Assembly (NCBI GenBank): GCA_030144725.1
Contig: JASKMD010000025.1
Location: forward strand, 806,001-870,000
Direction: 5' to 3'
Origin: Haematococcus lacustris
Taxonomy: Eukaryota; Chlorophyta; Chlorophyceae; Chlamydomonadales; Haematococcaceae
DNA: 64,000 nt
Below the pieces are notes generated by a model that worked only from the letters and a program-made list of their open reading frames with translations, searched no databases and was not told where the DNA came from. Positions 12,186 through 22,239 of this stretch are shown one piece after another (position 1 is the stretch's first letter; each line of letters begins with the position of its first letter). The position numbers and the translations under genes are program-made.

Positions 12186-14099
12186 TCACTGCATTGGATG
12201 TGATCTCCCACGTGTGCCCTCTCCTCCTTGACCAGCCTGCTCACCGGTCAGGTTCTTCAAAGTCAAACCACGAGCATGCTCAAGTTTCCATCCAGGAGGA
12301 ACGTGGAGGGTGCCATGTTCTTTCCTGAGTTTGGCGTATGGCTCGTAGATTCTGGCCTCTTCGGCATATTTTGGGCCGCACTCCTTGCCCAGGTTCTTTT
12401 TCATATAGGTTTTGTGAGTGGTGCGAGTAGTAAGAACGACACTGCAAAATTCAGGAAAATTGTGAAGGTTTTGGCACATAGCACAAGTGAATGCATAGCA
12501 TCCCTACCTAGCACTGAGATGGACACTCACCGGCATAAGACGGCCTCTAAGCCCCCATACGTCACACACTTGGGCAGGATGCCAGCATGTTTAGCCTCGA
12601 TGGCCAAGGCCACAGCCCCCACTGCCGTGATCTCTGCTGCTTCCCACTTTGCATTGGGATCCTTCGTCTTCCAGGCGCAGTACTTCCCATGAGGCTCCTT
12701 GCCAATGGGATAGAGCTGCATGCAATAAGCTCATCCTATTGTCAGATGCAACACAGTGTAGGCACATTGTCTACAACATGCTACAACATACAACATGCTA
12801 CAACATACAACATGCTACAACATACAACATGCTACAACATGCTACAACATACAACATACTCACAGGCTTGACTGATCGAAAGGCGAACATGCTGGCAGCC
12901 GAATAACCGGCCTTGTGCGCTGTGTCATATACCTGCAAAGTGGGTGACGGTGTGCGGATAGTACTTGCTTGGGTCATGACAAGGAATGGGTTGCATGCAC
13001 CCACATCCACGTTCTCTTCCCCAAAAGGGTTGTGTGACCGAGCTGTCTGCCTCTCAGCCTTGGGCTTTGGCTTGGGCTTGGGCTTGACCAGAGCCTCCTT
13101 CTTGGTCCTGCTCTTGCTCTTGGAACCGCTGTCACCAGTGCGCTTGGCCTGAGAGGATACAAGCAGCCCCTTTGAGAAACATGTCACATTGTCCTTATGG
13201 AGTGGTCCATGCGACCTATAGGCGCACCTGCTTGTTAGGCCTGCTTGGGGTGGCAGCTGGCTGACCTGCAGCTTCTGATAGCAACTGCATCCATGCAATT
13301 GGGCACGCACAAAGACACAGACTTTTGAAGGATTATTAGACCCAATGAAAGTGGCAAACATCAGCCTAGTTAACAGCATGGTGAGGCCTACCTGTGATGG
13401 GAGAAGTTGGTTGTCCTCTGCAACCTCCTCCTCGTTTTGGTACTCATCTTCCTCCCCCTCCCCCTCCTCCTCCCCCTCCTCCTCCTCTTCCTCCTCATCT
13501 TCTGAACTAGAGGGTGAGGGGCTGGCAATTCGCTTGCGAATCAACCCCTGGTCATGTCAACGAGCACTTGTACTTTACAGTGGCTATAAGCAATTTGGGT
13601 GTGCATGGACAAGTGGGTTGCATGACAGCAACATACCTTGGCCTGCTTCTTGCCTCCACTTTGCTGCAGGGGTGGAAGCAATTCCAGGCTGGCAGGTGGC
13701 GTCTGAGATGGTGCCTGTGTGTATACGGACACAACAGTGTCTAAACATGAGGCAGCAGTTACTACTGACCACAAACTATACCTCATCATCAGCATGGGAG
13801 TAGATGACGGCCTCCACAACCTCGCCCGCTGTGGAGAACATGCCCCAATTGTTCTGTGCGCCCGAAGCCTCCCAGGCCTTGTCGTAGCGGTTGCGCCAGA
13901 GTACTCGAGCTAACCGGTCGTAGTCAACATCAGCAAACTTTTGCAAGAGGCGGACGCTGCCATCAACGTTAACTTCGACCTTGCACAGTTTGTGCTCCTC
14001 AAGAGCATTCTTTAGTGACTTTGCATCAAGGAATTTGTTTGCTGCGAAACGAGTTATTTCCTGCTTATGCAAATCACGCACAACAACATCCAGCGACAT
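12186..14099 (-). CDS. Eight-exon gene of unknown function with acidic and Lys-Pro tracts
   Basis: Minus-strand exons 14099-13782, 13714-13637, 13547-13392, 13284-13228, 13148-12933, 12911-12864, 12715-12531 and 12441-12186 all have GT-AG borders and stay in phase from ATG (MSLDVVVRDLHKQE) to TGA, giving about 437 residues. Order: N-terminal alpha/beta-looking segment (1-106), SPSPSSSEDEEEEEE acidic run, a basic KPKPKPKPK run with AKRTGDSGSKSKSR, then a C-terminal part (KWEAAEITAVGAVALAIEAK; GKECGPKYAEEARIYEPYAK). Charged tracts suggest a nuclear protein (inference). No family recognised. It is divergent to the transposase-like gene starting near 14386, about 290 bp away, so both may share a promoter region. 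Confidence 0.7.
12776..12856. repeat. Short minisatellite CATGCTACAACATACAA
   Basis: Several 10-17 bp units of this sequence in tandem inside the 12716-12863 intron of the minus-strand gene. Confidence 0.8.
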
Positions 14100-14385
14100 G
14101 TGGCAGCGTCCGTGTTGCCCGTTCAGCAAAATGTCCGTTCAGCAAAAATGTGAGATGATTGAAGCCCCACAGGACTTGAGGGGATATTGAGGAGGCTAGG
14201 TAGGAGTCGGTAAGCAGCAGCATCAACAGTGTGTCGCGAAGGAGGAGGATGGGACGGCGATGCAAGCGATGTCCGGTTGCTGATTGATACATCGACGTCG
14301 CTTGGGCTAGTACTAGTGCGATGACGGCCCTGCCCGATGACAGGCATCAGACGGCGAAGGCGGCACCAGACGGCAGAGGGGAAGC
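14100..14385. promoter_or_regulatory. Shared intergenic region between divergent genes
   Basis: Spacer between the minus-strand ATG at 14099 and the plus-strand gene. A GTTCAGCAAAATGTCC motif is partly repeated at 14121-14150. No TATA box is obvious. The promoter role is inferred from the divergent layout only. Confidence 0.3.
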
Positions 14386-16515
14386 GTGCAAGCGATCGCC
14401 CCCGCCTCCGCTGTTGCCAGTGCCGGTATGCTGGACGGCATGCTGGACAGTGCTATGGGGATGGGCCCTTGCCTTGGAGCTCTCGACAACATGTCTCAAT
14501 GTACGCAGGTTCGGCAACCGGGTCAATCGTATAATCAGCACATGTACGAGTTTGTGAAATGGGTCGATGTGAGGGGGGCACTTGTAAATGTACACCATCT
14601 AGCAAGTCGGCATGACACCATTGTATCCTTGAATGCAGGCATACTACGGAGACAAGTTGCACAAGAGTGTGGCTGGTACTGAACCAAAAAATATGCCTGG
14701 GCCGTCAACACCATTGCAAGTACCACCCCTCAAGGTGACACATGTGTGCAAGCTTGCTAAATAGGTACTGGTGAAGGAAACACATTGTTATGCTGTGCAC
14801 ATGTGTGATACAGGCAACAGCATCCTTTGACATGCCCAAAAGAGGTTGCTCAACACCACATCAGTCAGTCCCCAAGAGGACAAAGGTATGGAGTGAACTC
14901 ACAGCGTGCAAAGATTTGTGACATCAATCATTTGTGTGTATGTGTGTCTAAATTGCATGTGTGTTGATGTTCCTCAGGTGTCTCTGGGCAGCTGCAGCAG
15001 GGAAGGGGTTGATGAGTACGTGGGAGTGAGGGGTGCAGGCGGAGGGAATGGTCGGGATGTTGGGTTACGTGGTGTGGGTGTGGGTGGGGCAGATGAGGAG
15101 GGAGAACGCCACAGCACCCAAAGGAGGGGGGAAGGATCGAGTCAAGGCTATGGGAGTGGGGGCCATGGTGGTGAGGGAGGCGATGAGGTTCTCAGGGGAA
15201 CCGGTGATGGGGATTACAGTGAGAGCGCTGGGGGAGCGGGCGAGGATGTTGACGGCGGGAGGGGAGGCGGGGGTGGCGGGGGAGGTGGAGGGGGAGGTGG
15301 CGGAGGAGGTGCTGGGGGGGGGGGGCGGGGGCGGCGGTGGAGGTGGAGGAGGTGGCGGTGGTGGTGGGGGAGGAGGAGGGGGCGTGGGAGGGGCGGCTGT
15401 TAGAGCAGCCGCCTTAGGTGGCGGTGTGGTCCATCGGCGCAACAGCAAGGTCTCCACCATCCAGCAGCAATTGGCAGAGGGCGCGCCCTTGTTCCACAGT
15501 CCTTTAGACACGTCTCTGAGTGGTCACCTGGCATCGATCTGTGAGTACCTCGTCACCGCCTGCCCGTCAGAACAGGACGTCATGAGGGTGTTGAAGCTCA
15601 TGAACAACAGCTTGGGCCCAGGCAAGACATGGCATCCTACGACCCCACATCAGTTATATGGTGTGCTTGGAGCAGAGGAGCAGGAGGGACAACGAGTACA
15701 CGTCTGCAACAGCAAGGGGTGTGGAGGCCATGCCTTCGCGTACCTTCCTCGGTAGGTCGGATGTGATGGTGAATGTGATATCGCTTGACTGGTGGCAACC
15801 GTCTTATGTGTCCTTATCACAGGGACAAATGGAAGGATCACAAAGATGAAGTGTGCCCCAGATGTCAGACACCCCGCTTTATGAAGGGTGAGGGCACAGC
15901 CACCTGAGGCCATTGTGCTTAACACCACCACCTCCTAGCCTATCAATATCCCATGTTTTATTACACAGCGTAATGGTGTTCCGTTACACAACATGTCATA
16001 CAACATACAATAGCTATATAGACGTGGTGTGATATGTTTTGTTGGTATTGGCAGTGGGCGAATCCCTTGAGCCACGCTACTGCATCTTCATTCATGGCGT
16101 TGAGGACACGCTAAACCACCTTTTCGACAGTGAGGAGATGAAGGAGTGGTTGGCCCAGCGCCCCAAGCATCCAGAACCAGGCTCATTTGCTGCAAGTAAG
16201 ACGATGAATGGACACTTTTCGGTTGGCAACAACTGAGAGGTTTTCTCTGCACGATACACGAAGCTGCTGCGCGAACGCTCTACACGACTGAACAATGCAT
16301 CAGAATTAAGCCCGAATGATAAGTGGAACGACGAGAGGTCAACGGCCGACGTTAAGTCGGAAGAAGCTCTGAACGTGGCCTACCATGGTCTCAGCAAGCT
16401 GTCCGGTAAGACAACACGAGCAGCGACACTTGTAATCTTGACCTTTTTCACCCTGCTGCAGCTGACCCATTGCTGCAACACAACCTCTGGGTACAAGAGC
16501 ACAGCGCACCTGCAT
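14386..16515 (+). pseudogene. N-terminal part of a Tnp2-like transposase, copy C
   Basis: Spliced exons are recognisable: about 14386-14590; 14639-14732 (AYYGDKLHKSVAG); 14815-14886 (ATASFDMPKRG); about 15032-15751; 15832-15888; 16054-16195; and about 16264-16405. Exon 4 has a long poly-Gly run, then STIQQQLAEGAPLFHSP and a zinc-ribbon-like HVCNSKGC. The next exon supplies CPRCQTPRF, followed by EPRYCIFIHGVEDTLNHLF and SEEMKEW. This order (Zn ribbon, hydrophobic 'P+Y..I..GVEDTL..LF' block) is what precedes the Tnp2 domain in CACTA transposases. After 16515 the frame stops and a minisatellite follows, so the catalytic part is lost. Start codon uncertain. Confidence 0.5.
15257..15392 (+). repeat. 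G-rich GGN tract coding for poly-Gly
   Basis: GGGGGA/GGCGGT-type simple sequence inside an exon, with many G-runs of three or more, so the plus strand could form G-quadruplexes. Frame slippage here may explain the competing open frames of the exon. Confidence 0.8.
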
Positions 16516-16799
16516 GACTCCGATCGCTCCCACTGCAGTCCTACACAGGGTGAAGATTACTGGAAATGCCAAAACAGTCAAGAAAAGACGCAGCACCGCG
16601 ACAAGCAGCAAGACATCAGGTGTACTGCACTGACTTACCCTGCCTTACCCAACCCTGTGCAGCAATGCCCACACATGACTGCACTGCCAAATCCTGCGTT
16701 GACCTGCCTGCATACCAACCCAATGCACAACACACAGCCAAAGGGAACCCCCCTGCGGCCTGTCTTCATGTTGCAACAACCAGCTTTCACCATGCCAAC

Positions 16800-17520
16800 G
16801 GGTTCCCCCCTACGGCCAGCACTTACCACGCCAAAGGGTGCCCCCCTACGGCCAGCACTTACCATGCCAAAGGGCGCCCCCCCACGGCCAGCACTTACCA
16901 TGCCAAAGGGCGCCCCCCTACGGCCAGCACTTACCATGCCAAAGGGCGCCCCCCTACGGCCAGCACTTACCATGCCAAAGGGCGCCCCCCCACGGCCAGC
17001 ACTTACCATGCCAAAGGGCGCCCCCCTACGGCCAGCACTTACCATGCCAAAGGGCGCCCCCCTACGGCCAGCACTTACCATGCCAAAGGGCGCCCCCCTA
17101 CGGCCAGCACTTACCATGCCAACGGGCGCCCCCCTACGGCCAGCACTTACCATGCCAAAGGGCGCCCCCCTACGGCCAGCACTTACCATGCCAAAGGGCG
17201 CCCCCCTACGGCCAGCACTTACCATGCCAAAGGGAGCCCCCCTACGGCCAGCACTTACCATGCCAAAGGGCGCCCCCCTACGGCCAGCACTTACCATGCC
17301 AAAGGGCGCCCCCCTACGGCCAGCACTTACCATGCCAAAGGGCGCCCCCCTACGGCCAGCACTTACCATGCCAAAGGGCGCCCCCCTACGGCCACCACTT
17401 ACCATGCCAAAGGGAGCCCCCCTACGGCCAGCACTTACCATGCCAAAGGGCGCCCCCCCGCGGCCAGCACTTACCATGCCAACAGGCGCCCCCCTACGAC
17501 CAGTTACCACCATGCCAAAG
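16800..17520. repeat. 36-bp GC-rich minisatellite
   Basis: About 20 units of 36 bp containing CGGCCAGCACTTACCATGCC and AAAGGGCGCCCCCCTA. Period divisible by three keeps all plus frames open. Each unit carries a perfect GTAAGT donor consensus on the minus strand (reverse complement of ACTTAC). Confidence 0.95.
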
Positions 17521-17555
17521 GACGCCCCCCTGTGGCCAGTTATCACCATGCCAAC

Positions 17556-17950
17556 AGTGCACGCCCCAGCCATTCATGACTGGCCCGCAGCGACGCAACC
17601 ACATGCCCTCTGCCCCACCATGCAGGCTGGTGAGGCTGGCGGAGCACAGCCAGCCCACCACATGCCAGAAGCGCACGCCCCAGCCATTCATGACTGGCCT
17701 GCAGTGACGCAACCACATGCCCTCTGCCCCACCATGCAGGCTGGTGAGGCTGGCGGAGCACAGCCAGCCCACCACATGCCAGAAGCGCACGCCCCAGCCA
17801 TTCATGACTGGCCTGCAGTGACGCAACCACATGCCCTCTGCCCCACCATGCAGGCTGGTGAGGCTGGCAGAGCCCACCATGTACCAACAGAGCACGCACC
17901 AACCATACACGCTGGCACCATGCAGCCCTGTGAGGCACAGCCAGCCAAGG
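17556..17950. repeat. ~117-bp tandem repeat, diverged relative of 9965-10593
   Basis: Three and a half copies; plus-strand translation AIHDWPAVTQPHALCPTMQA aligns with ALHDQLAVTEMPTNHADMQA of the other locus. Runs up to the N gap. Confidence 0.8.
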
Positions 17951-18005
17951 AGCAGACATGGATGCCCTATCCGTGCATGCTGATGGATACCAGCAAAGAG
18001 GGCGG

Positions 18006-18505
18006 NNNNNNNNNNNNNNNNNNNNNNNNNNNNNNNNNNNNNNNNNNNNNNNNNNNNNNNNNNNNNNNNNNNNNNNNNNNNNNNNNNNNNNNNNNNNNNN
18101 NNNNNNNNNNNNNNNNNNNNNNNNNNNNNNNNNNNNNNNNNNNNNNNNNNNNNNNNNNNNNNNNNNNNNNNNNNNNNNNNNNNNNNNNNNNNNNNNNNNN
18201 NNNNNNNNNNNNNNNNNNNNNNNNNNNNNNNNNNNNNNNNNNNNNNNNNNNNNNNNNNNNNNNNNNNNNNNNNNNNNNNNNNNNNNNNNNNNNNNNNNNN
18301 NNNNNNNNNNNNNNNNNNNNNNNNNNNNNNNNNNNNNNNNNNNNNNNNNNNNNNNNNNNNNNNNNNNNNNNNNNNNNNNNNNNNNNNNNNNNNNNNNNNN
18401 NNNNNNNNNNNNNNNNNNNNNNNNNNNNNNNNNNNNNNNNNNNNNNNNNNNNNNNNNNNNNNNNNNNNNNNNNNNNNNNNNNNNNNNNNNNNNNNNNNNN
18501 NNNNN
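18006..18505. other. Assembly gap of exactly 500 N
   Basis: A run of 500 N, the same length as the gap at 44765, so probably a placeholder of unknown true size. Confidence 0.98.
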
Positions 18506-18553
18506 AAGTGACGAGGGCAGAGATTCGTTAGAGCTGCGCGTGCTAGCACAGGA

Positions 18554-18598
18554 CGTCCGCCTGGGAGTCGAACCCAGCGTTTGACACCGGTCATTGGT
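18554..18598 (-). repeat. Fragment related to the X LTR, next to the gap
   Basis: About 43 bases match, in reverse, the X LTR part from CCAATGACCGG to CCAGGCGGAC with one or two changes, then diverge. Contains the T-arm-like CTGGGTTCGACTCCCAG. It may be a related LTR or a chimeric contig end. Confidence 0.55.
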
Positions 18599-18603
18599 CG
18601 TCG

Positions 18604-19484
18604 TCACACTCTTGGACCGATCGCGAGCGCAGGGTTACCATTACATGGCATGGGAAGCGTTCGTGCCTTGCACCGTAACACCAGGTTCCAGGGGTATTGT
18701 ATGACCCACTGGGCGCTCTGGTGGCAGGCCAGTGAGAGGTGTGAACACATCACTGTATTCTGCCAGTCCAACTGAGCTTTGATAGCATCAGGGAGACCAT
18801 GAGGGGTTACCTCAGGTTCAGGTGTGGCAGAGCCATCAGGACTGATAACAGCCACAACGGCACGACCGCCTTTTCTCAACCACCTTGCTGCTACCTTGGC
18901 AGTAGCCATTGGTACAGTAGCCTTCATGGCACTGATGAGAAAGGCAGGTGGAGGAGTGACCATGGGTTGCTTGATAGCAGGGACTGCTGCAGGAGGTACT
19001 GCAGAGTGGCATGGTAATTGAACAGAAGGTTCACCTGGGCGGGCCAAAGACAAAGTCTTATGCTCATATGACAGTGTAGCCTGATTGGCAAACAACCAGT
19101 CATCACCCAAAAGCACATCATACCCTTTAACAAATCGTGGCATGACAGTCAGCTTGCACCTTGCATCGTGCCCTGGCAGAGACAAAGGTACTGACACGAA
19201 TCCATTGCAGGACAGTGACCCATTGTCTGCAAGCAGCCAGGTACGCTCAATGGCATACTTAAGCACAGGCAGATTATTTGCAGCAACAAAGTCTGCACTG
19301 ATAAAGAGTGAGTGGCTCCTGTGTCACACAGAAACATAGCCTGATGGCCATCGACAGTGCCTTCAAAAGAGAAATGCAAAGAACCACCGTTAGCTGCAGA
19401 TCCACAGATCAGGGCAGCAGGCACAGTGGCAGCATCAAACTTCTGTACACCAGAACAGTTTTGGCTTACTGTCTGGGCAGGTTC
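18604..19484 (-). pseudogene. Chromovirus Y protease region
   Basis: Retroviral-type aspartic protease downstream of gag in the same frame. The active site reads FLCDTGATHSL near 19320-19360. Two bases further the frame breaks and resumes in another frame (VLKYAIERTWLLADNGSL, then GYDVLLGDDWL, a typical second protease block), so the enzyme is frameshifted, apparently by about two missing bases. The open frame ends at 18604 just before the X-LTR-like fragment and the gap; no Y reverse transcriptase is visible in this window. Confidence 0.75.
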
Positions 19485-21908
19485 CTATGGGCTGGCCTTA
19501 GCAGGGCCTGAGCTGGGGCCAGGGCCACCAGGGCCAGGGCCAGGACCAGGGCCAGGCCTGCCGCGCTTGCCGCTGCCATTACCATCCCTGCTGCTGCCGC
19601 CCTTCTTGCCACTGCCTGAAGCAGGCCTCTTAGCTGCCTTTTTAGCTGCAATGGCTTCCCTTAGCTTCCTGACCAGAGTCGAGGTGCCCAGCTCACGCTG
19701 GGCTTGCTCAGGTGTCAGGCCAGCTGCCTTCTTGGGGCAGTCAGGCACCCAGTGGCCGTCCAGGCCACACCATAGGCAGTTGGTGGTGGGCGCACTGCTC
19801 TGGCCACCGTAATCAGTGGGCGCAGGAGCAGATGGGCCGGGCCTCGATGGGCCACCAACTTCACGGCGCAAGGCCGCTACCTGTGGAACAGAAGGGGCAG
19901 TCTTTTTGGGAGGAGGAGGAGGCATGGCATTGCCAGCACAGGCGACGATGGCCTTATGGTTTTGAATAGATATTTTAATAACATCATCAAGGGTAGGATT
20001 AGTCAAGGCCAGAAGGTCCTTGGTAACTGGGGTGCGAAGGTCAGCTGCTAGGCCACGCATGAATGCGGATACCATCATAGCATTATCCATGCACATGGTA
20101 CCAGCTAAAATAAAGGTATTCCTGAAATCAGTGACATATGACTGTAAGGAAGTACCAGGTTTCATGGACAGGTTATGTCCAGATAGCAGCTTCTGACGAG
20201 CCGAATCAATATCTTTAAATAGATCTTCACCAGTATATTGTATAAATTGTTCCTTAAGAACAGACCAGGTAGGATAAGCTCCATTGGTGATGGCACATGT
20301 ATCTCTTATGGATTGAAACCACAAGTCCCTTGCTCGACCGGTTAGGTACGAGGGGAAGAGGGCAGCAGGGTCAAACCCTTGCAGAGAGCAGTACAACTCA
20401 TAGTCCTCTAGAAATGTGACGGCACGACGGCCAGATGCAACGCTATTATCAGACCATTTATCAGGAGGGGGTAACCCTTTCTTATAAGATGGATACTGAT
20501 TATATTTATGCATATACATCATAGGTACCTCAGCAGAAGCAGAGGAATGAGGGGCTGTGAAACCAGGTGGCAGGTTAAAATCAGCATGTGCTTTCATGTG
20601 CATGTCAGTGTACCAGTGAGGGATCTCAACTGGCCTACCATGCTCATCATACAGTTTGGGCGTGGCCATTCCAGGGTCACTGGATGCACGGGTGGTCTGC
20701 CGAGGGGGATTAGCTTGAAAGCCATTGTACCCTTGGGGCAGGACAGGTCCAAAAGGACTCTCACCATACCTAGTGGGGGTAGATTCCCTCCATCTAGGCC
20801 CACCAAACAGTTGAGCTGGAGTAGGCTGATCACCATGATACACAGGTGCACGATCAGGCATAGGATGATCAGCAGGTCTGTCAAATAACCTCTGAGCCAC
20901 ATCAGTATGCAGTACTGCACCGGCATTATGGGTAGTAAGGTAGTCATTAAGACGTGGCGTATATGCACCAGGATTAGTAGGGGACCTGTTAGGACCACCT
21001 GTACTGGGGACAGCACCATTAACAGGATAAGTAGAAGGCATACGAGGGCCATTTGTATCTGTAATAGCATGTCCACCAGCATAGCCAGCAGCTCTAAAAG
21101 CTGATATACGTTGTGCAGCACGAGCAGATGCTGCAACATCAACCTGAACAGGCTGTGTAAAGTTGGCAGTAGGCCTCAAAGTACCAGGACTGGCAAATGA
21201 CATCGGTCGGGCTGCAGTCAGAGGACTAGGACCTCTTACCGTGTTTTGAGCCGCAGCTACGTTGCCTTCCAGGGTATCCAGGCGCTGTTGCACAGACGAA
21301 AGAGCAGCATTACGCTGCGCCAGAGCAGCCACCAGCTCACGGTTGCGCTGTTCCAGCTGGTCCACCCGCGTTGGCTCAGGGTCGTCCTCTTCTTCCTCAT
21401 CATACTCAGAGGGATCGGGATCTGGCGACGGGGTCTGGCGCCTAGTCCGCGGACGGGACGGCCCAGGAGCACCAGGATCTGGCGACAGGGAAGGACCAGG
21501 ATTGGTCGCGGGGGAAACACCAGGATTGGTGGCAGGTGCGTTCACTGCACCGCCAGGAAGGAATTCAGGGGCGAGCCCTGCTCCTTCCTCAGGAGCGAGA
21601 TCCTGACCAGGGGCAGGCTCCGTGGCAACGGGAGGATCCCCAGCAGGAGGAGCTTCGCCAGGAGCGCCACCTGGAATCCGCGCAGAGCGAGGAACAGGAG
21701 GACCCATTTGCAAGACAACCCCGTTGGCATCAATTACCACAGATCCGGGCATTGCTCCAATGTGGTCCTCCGGGGCCGGAGGCGCAGGCAGAGGCTGGAC
21801 TCCTGGGGGTAAAGTCGGCCCGTTCTGGTTCAGAGGAATCTGATGTACCATCGAATTGTGGTAGTCCTCAACAGTCGGTATGTAGCGGATGCGTTGATAG
21901 CGAACCAT
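19485..21908 (-). CDS. gag: Chromovirus Y Gag polyprotein
   Basis: Intact 807-residue ORF. Order: Pro-rich N-terminus (1-150), coiled coil VDQLEQRNRELVAALAQRN (about 185-225), a Pro/Gly/Asn-rich linker, a retrotransposon-gag domain (about 500-660; AVTFLEDYELYCSLQGFDP, YLTGRARDLWF), a CCHC knuckle CLWCGLDGHWVPDC (about 725), and a basic Gly/Pro-rich tail. It assembles the retrotransposon particle and binds its RNA (family knowledge). It stops at TAG (19485-19487); the protease follows in the same frame. The 57-bp leader to the LTR contains a TGG three bases after the LTR, fitting a tRNA primer site. Confidence 0.9.
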   Translation of the reverse strand: MVRYQRIRYIPTVEDYHNSMVHQIPLNQNGPTLPPGVQPLPAPPAPEDHIGAMPGSVVIDANGVVLQMGPPVPRSARIPGGAPGEAPPAGDPPVATEPAPGQDLAPEEGAGLAPEFLPGGAVNAPATNPGVSPATNPGPSLSPDPGAPGPSRPRTRRQTPSPDPDPSEYDEEEEDDPEPTRVDQLEQRNRELVAALAQRNAALSSVQQRLDTLEGNVAAAQNTVRGPSPLTAARPMSFASPGTLRPTANFTQPVQVDVAASARAAQRISAFRAAGYAGGHAITDTNGPRMPSTYPVNGAVPSTGGPNRSPTNPGAYTPRLNDYLTTHNAGAVLHTDVAQRLFDRPADHPMPDRAPVYHGDQPTPAQLFGGPRWRESTPTRYGESPFGPVLPQGYNGFQANPPRQTTRASSDPGMATPKLYDEHGRPVEIPHWYTDMHMKAHADFNLPPGFTAPHSSASAEVPMMYMHKYNQYPSYKKGLPPPDKWSDNSVASGRRAVTFLEDYELYCSLQGFDPAALFPSYLTGRARDLWFQSIRDTCAITNGAYPTWSVLKEQFIQYTGEDLFKDIDSARQKLLSGHNLSMKPGTSLQSYVTDFRNTFILAGTMCMDNAMMVSAFMRGLAADLRTPVTKDLLALTNPTLDDVIKISIQNHKAIVACAGNAMPPPPPKKTAPSVPQVAALRREVGGPSRPGPSAPAPTDYGGQSSAPTTNCLWCGLDGHWVPDCPKKAAGLTPEQAQRELGTSTLVRKLREAIAAKKAAKRPASGSGKKGGSSRDGNGSGKRGRPGPGPGPGPGGPGPSSGPAKASP

Positions 21909-21965
21909 AACCGAGGGCTGAGGGACAGGCTTGCAGTCAGACGCTAGTCTGGTCGGAAACCACTC

Positions 21966-22239
21966 TGTAACGTGCAGTGCACGTTGTTAGCCGAGAGACC
22001 GTCTTGCGTGTTGCGAGGGAAACTGCCATGGAGGAGTTTACAAGCGAACCTCGTGAGAGGGCTAGGGCTTAGAACGGGGCCCCCTGGAATCGAACCAGTT
22101 GTCCTCACAGCAGAGCTGCTAGGCTTTAACCTGCCCTACTCACTCGGTAAAAGTAATGCGCCCACCTGCGCCCGCCATAGGCAGTACACCAGGTGTCGCG
22201 GGCAAAGGGGAACGGTGTCGCTCAAGGCTCGCCGTTACA
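21966..22239 (-). repeat. Chromovirus Y 5' LTR (274 bp)
   Basis: Read on the minus strand it starts TGTAACGGCGAGCC and ends GTGCACGTTACA, the TG...CA ends of an LTR. The same 274 bp recurs at 61480-61753. The base run GGTCG follows at 22240-22244 and also precedes the other copy (61475-61479), which is a 5-bp target duplication. Holds a T-arm-like hairpin at 22085-22099. Confidence 0.9.

Noticed and set aside
22085..22180. Possible tRNA gene in the Y LTR
   Set aside because: Only a T-arm/B box fits; no proper anticodon stem-loop or paired acceptor stem can be built around it.
21966..22239. Solo LTR or TRIM inserted independently at two sites
   Set aside because: Neither copy alone has matching flanks, but the outer flanks of the two copies match each other (GGTCG), and Y gag and Y integrase lie on the expected sides.
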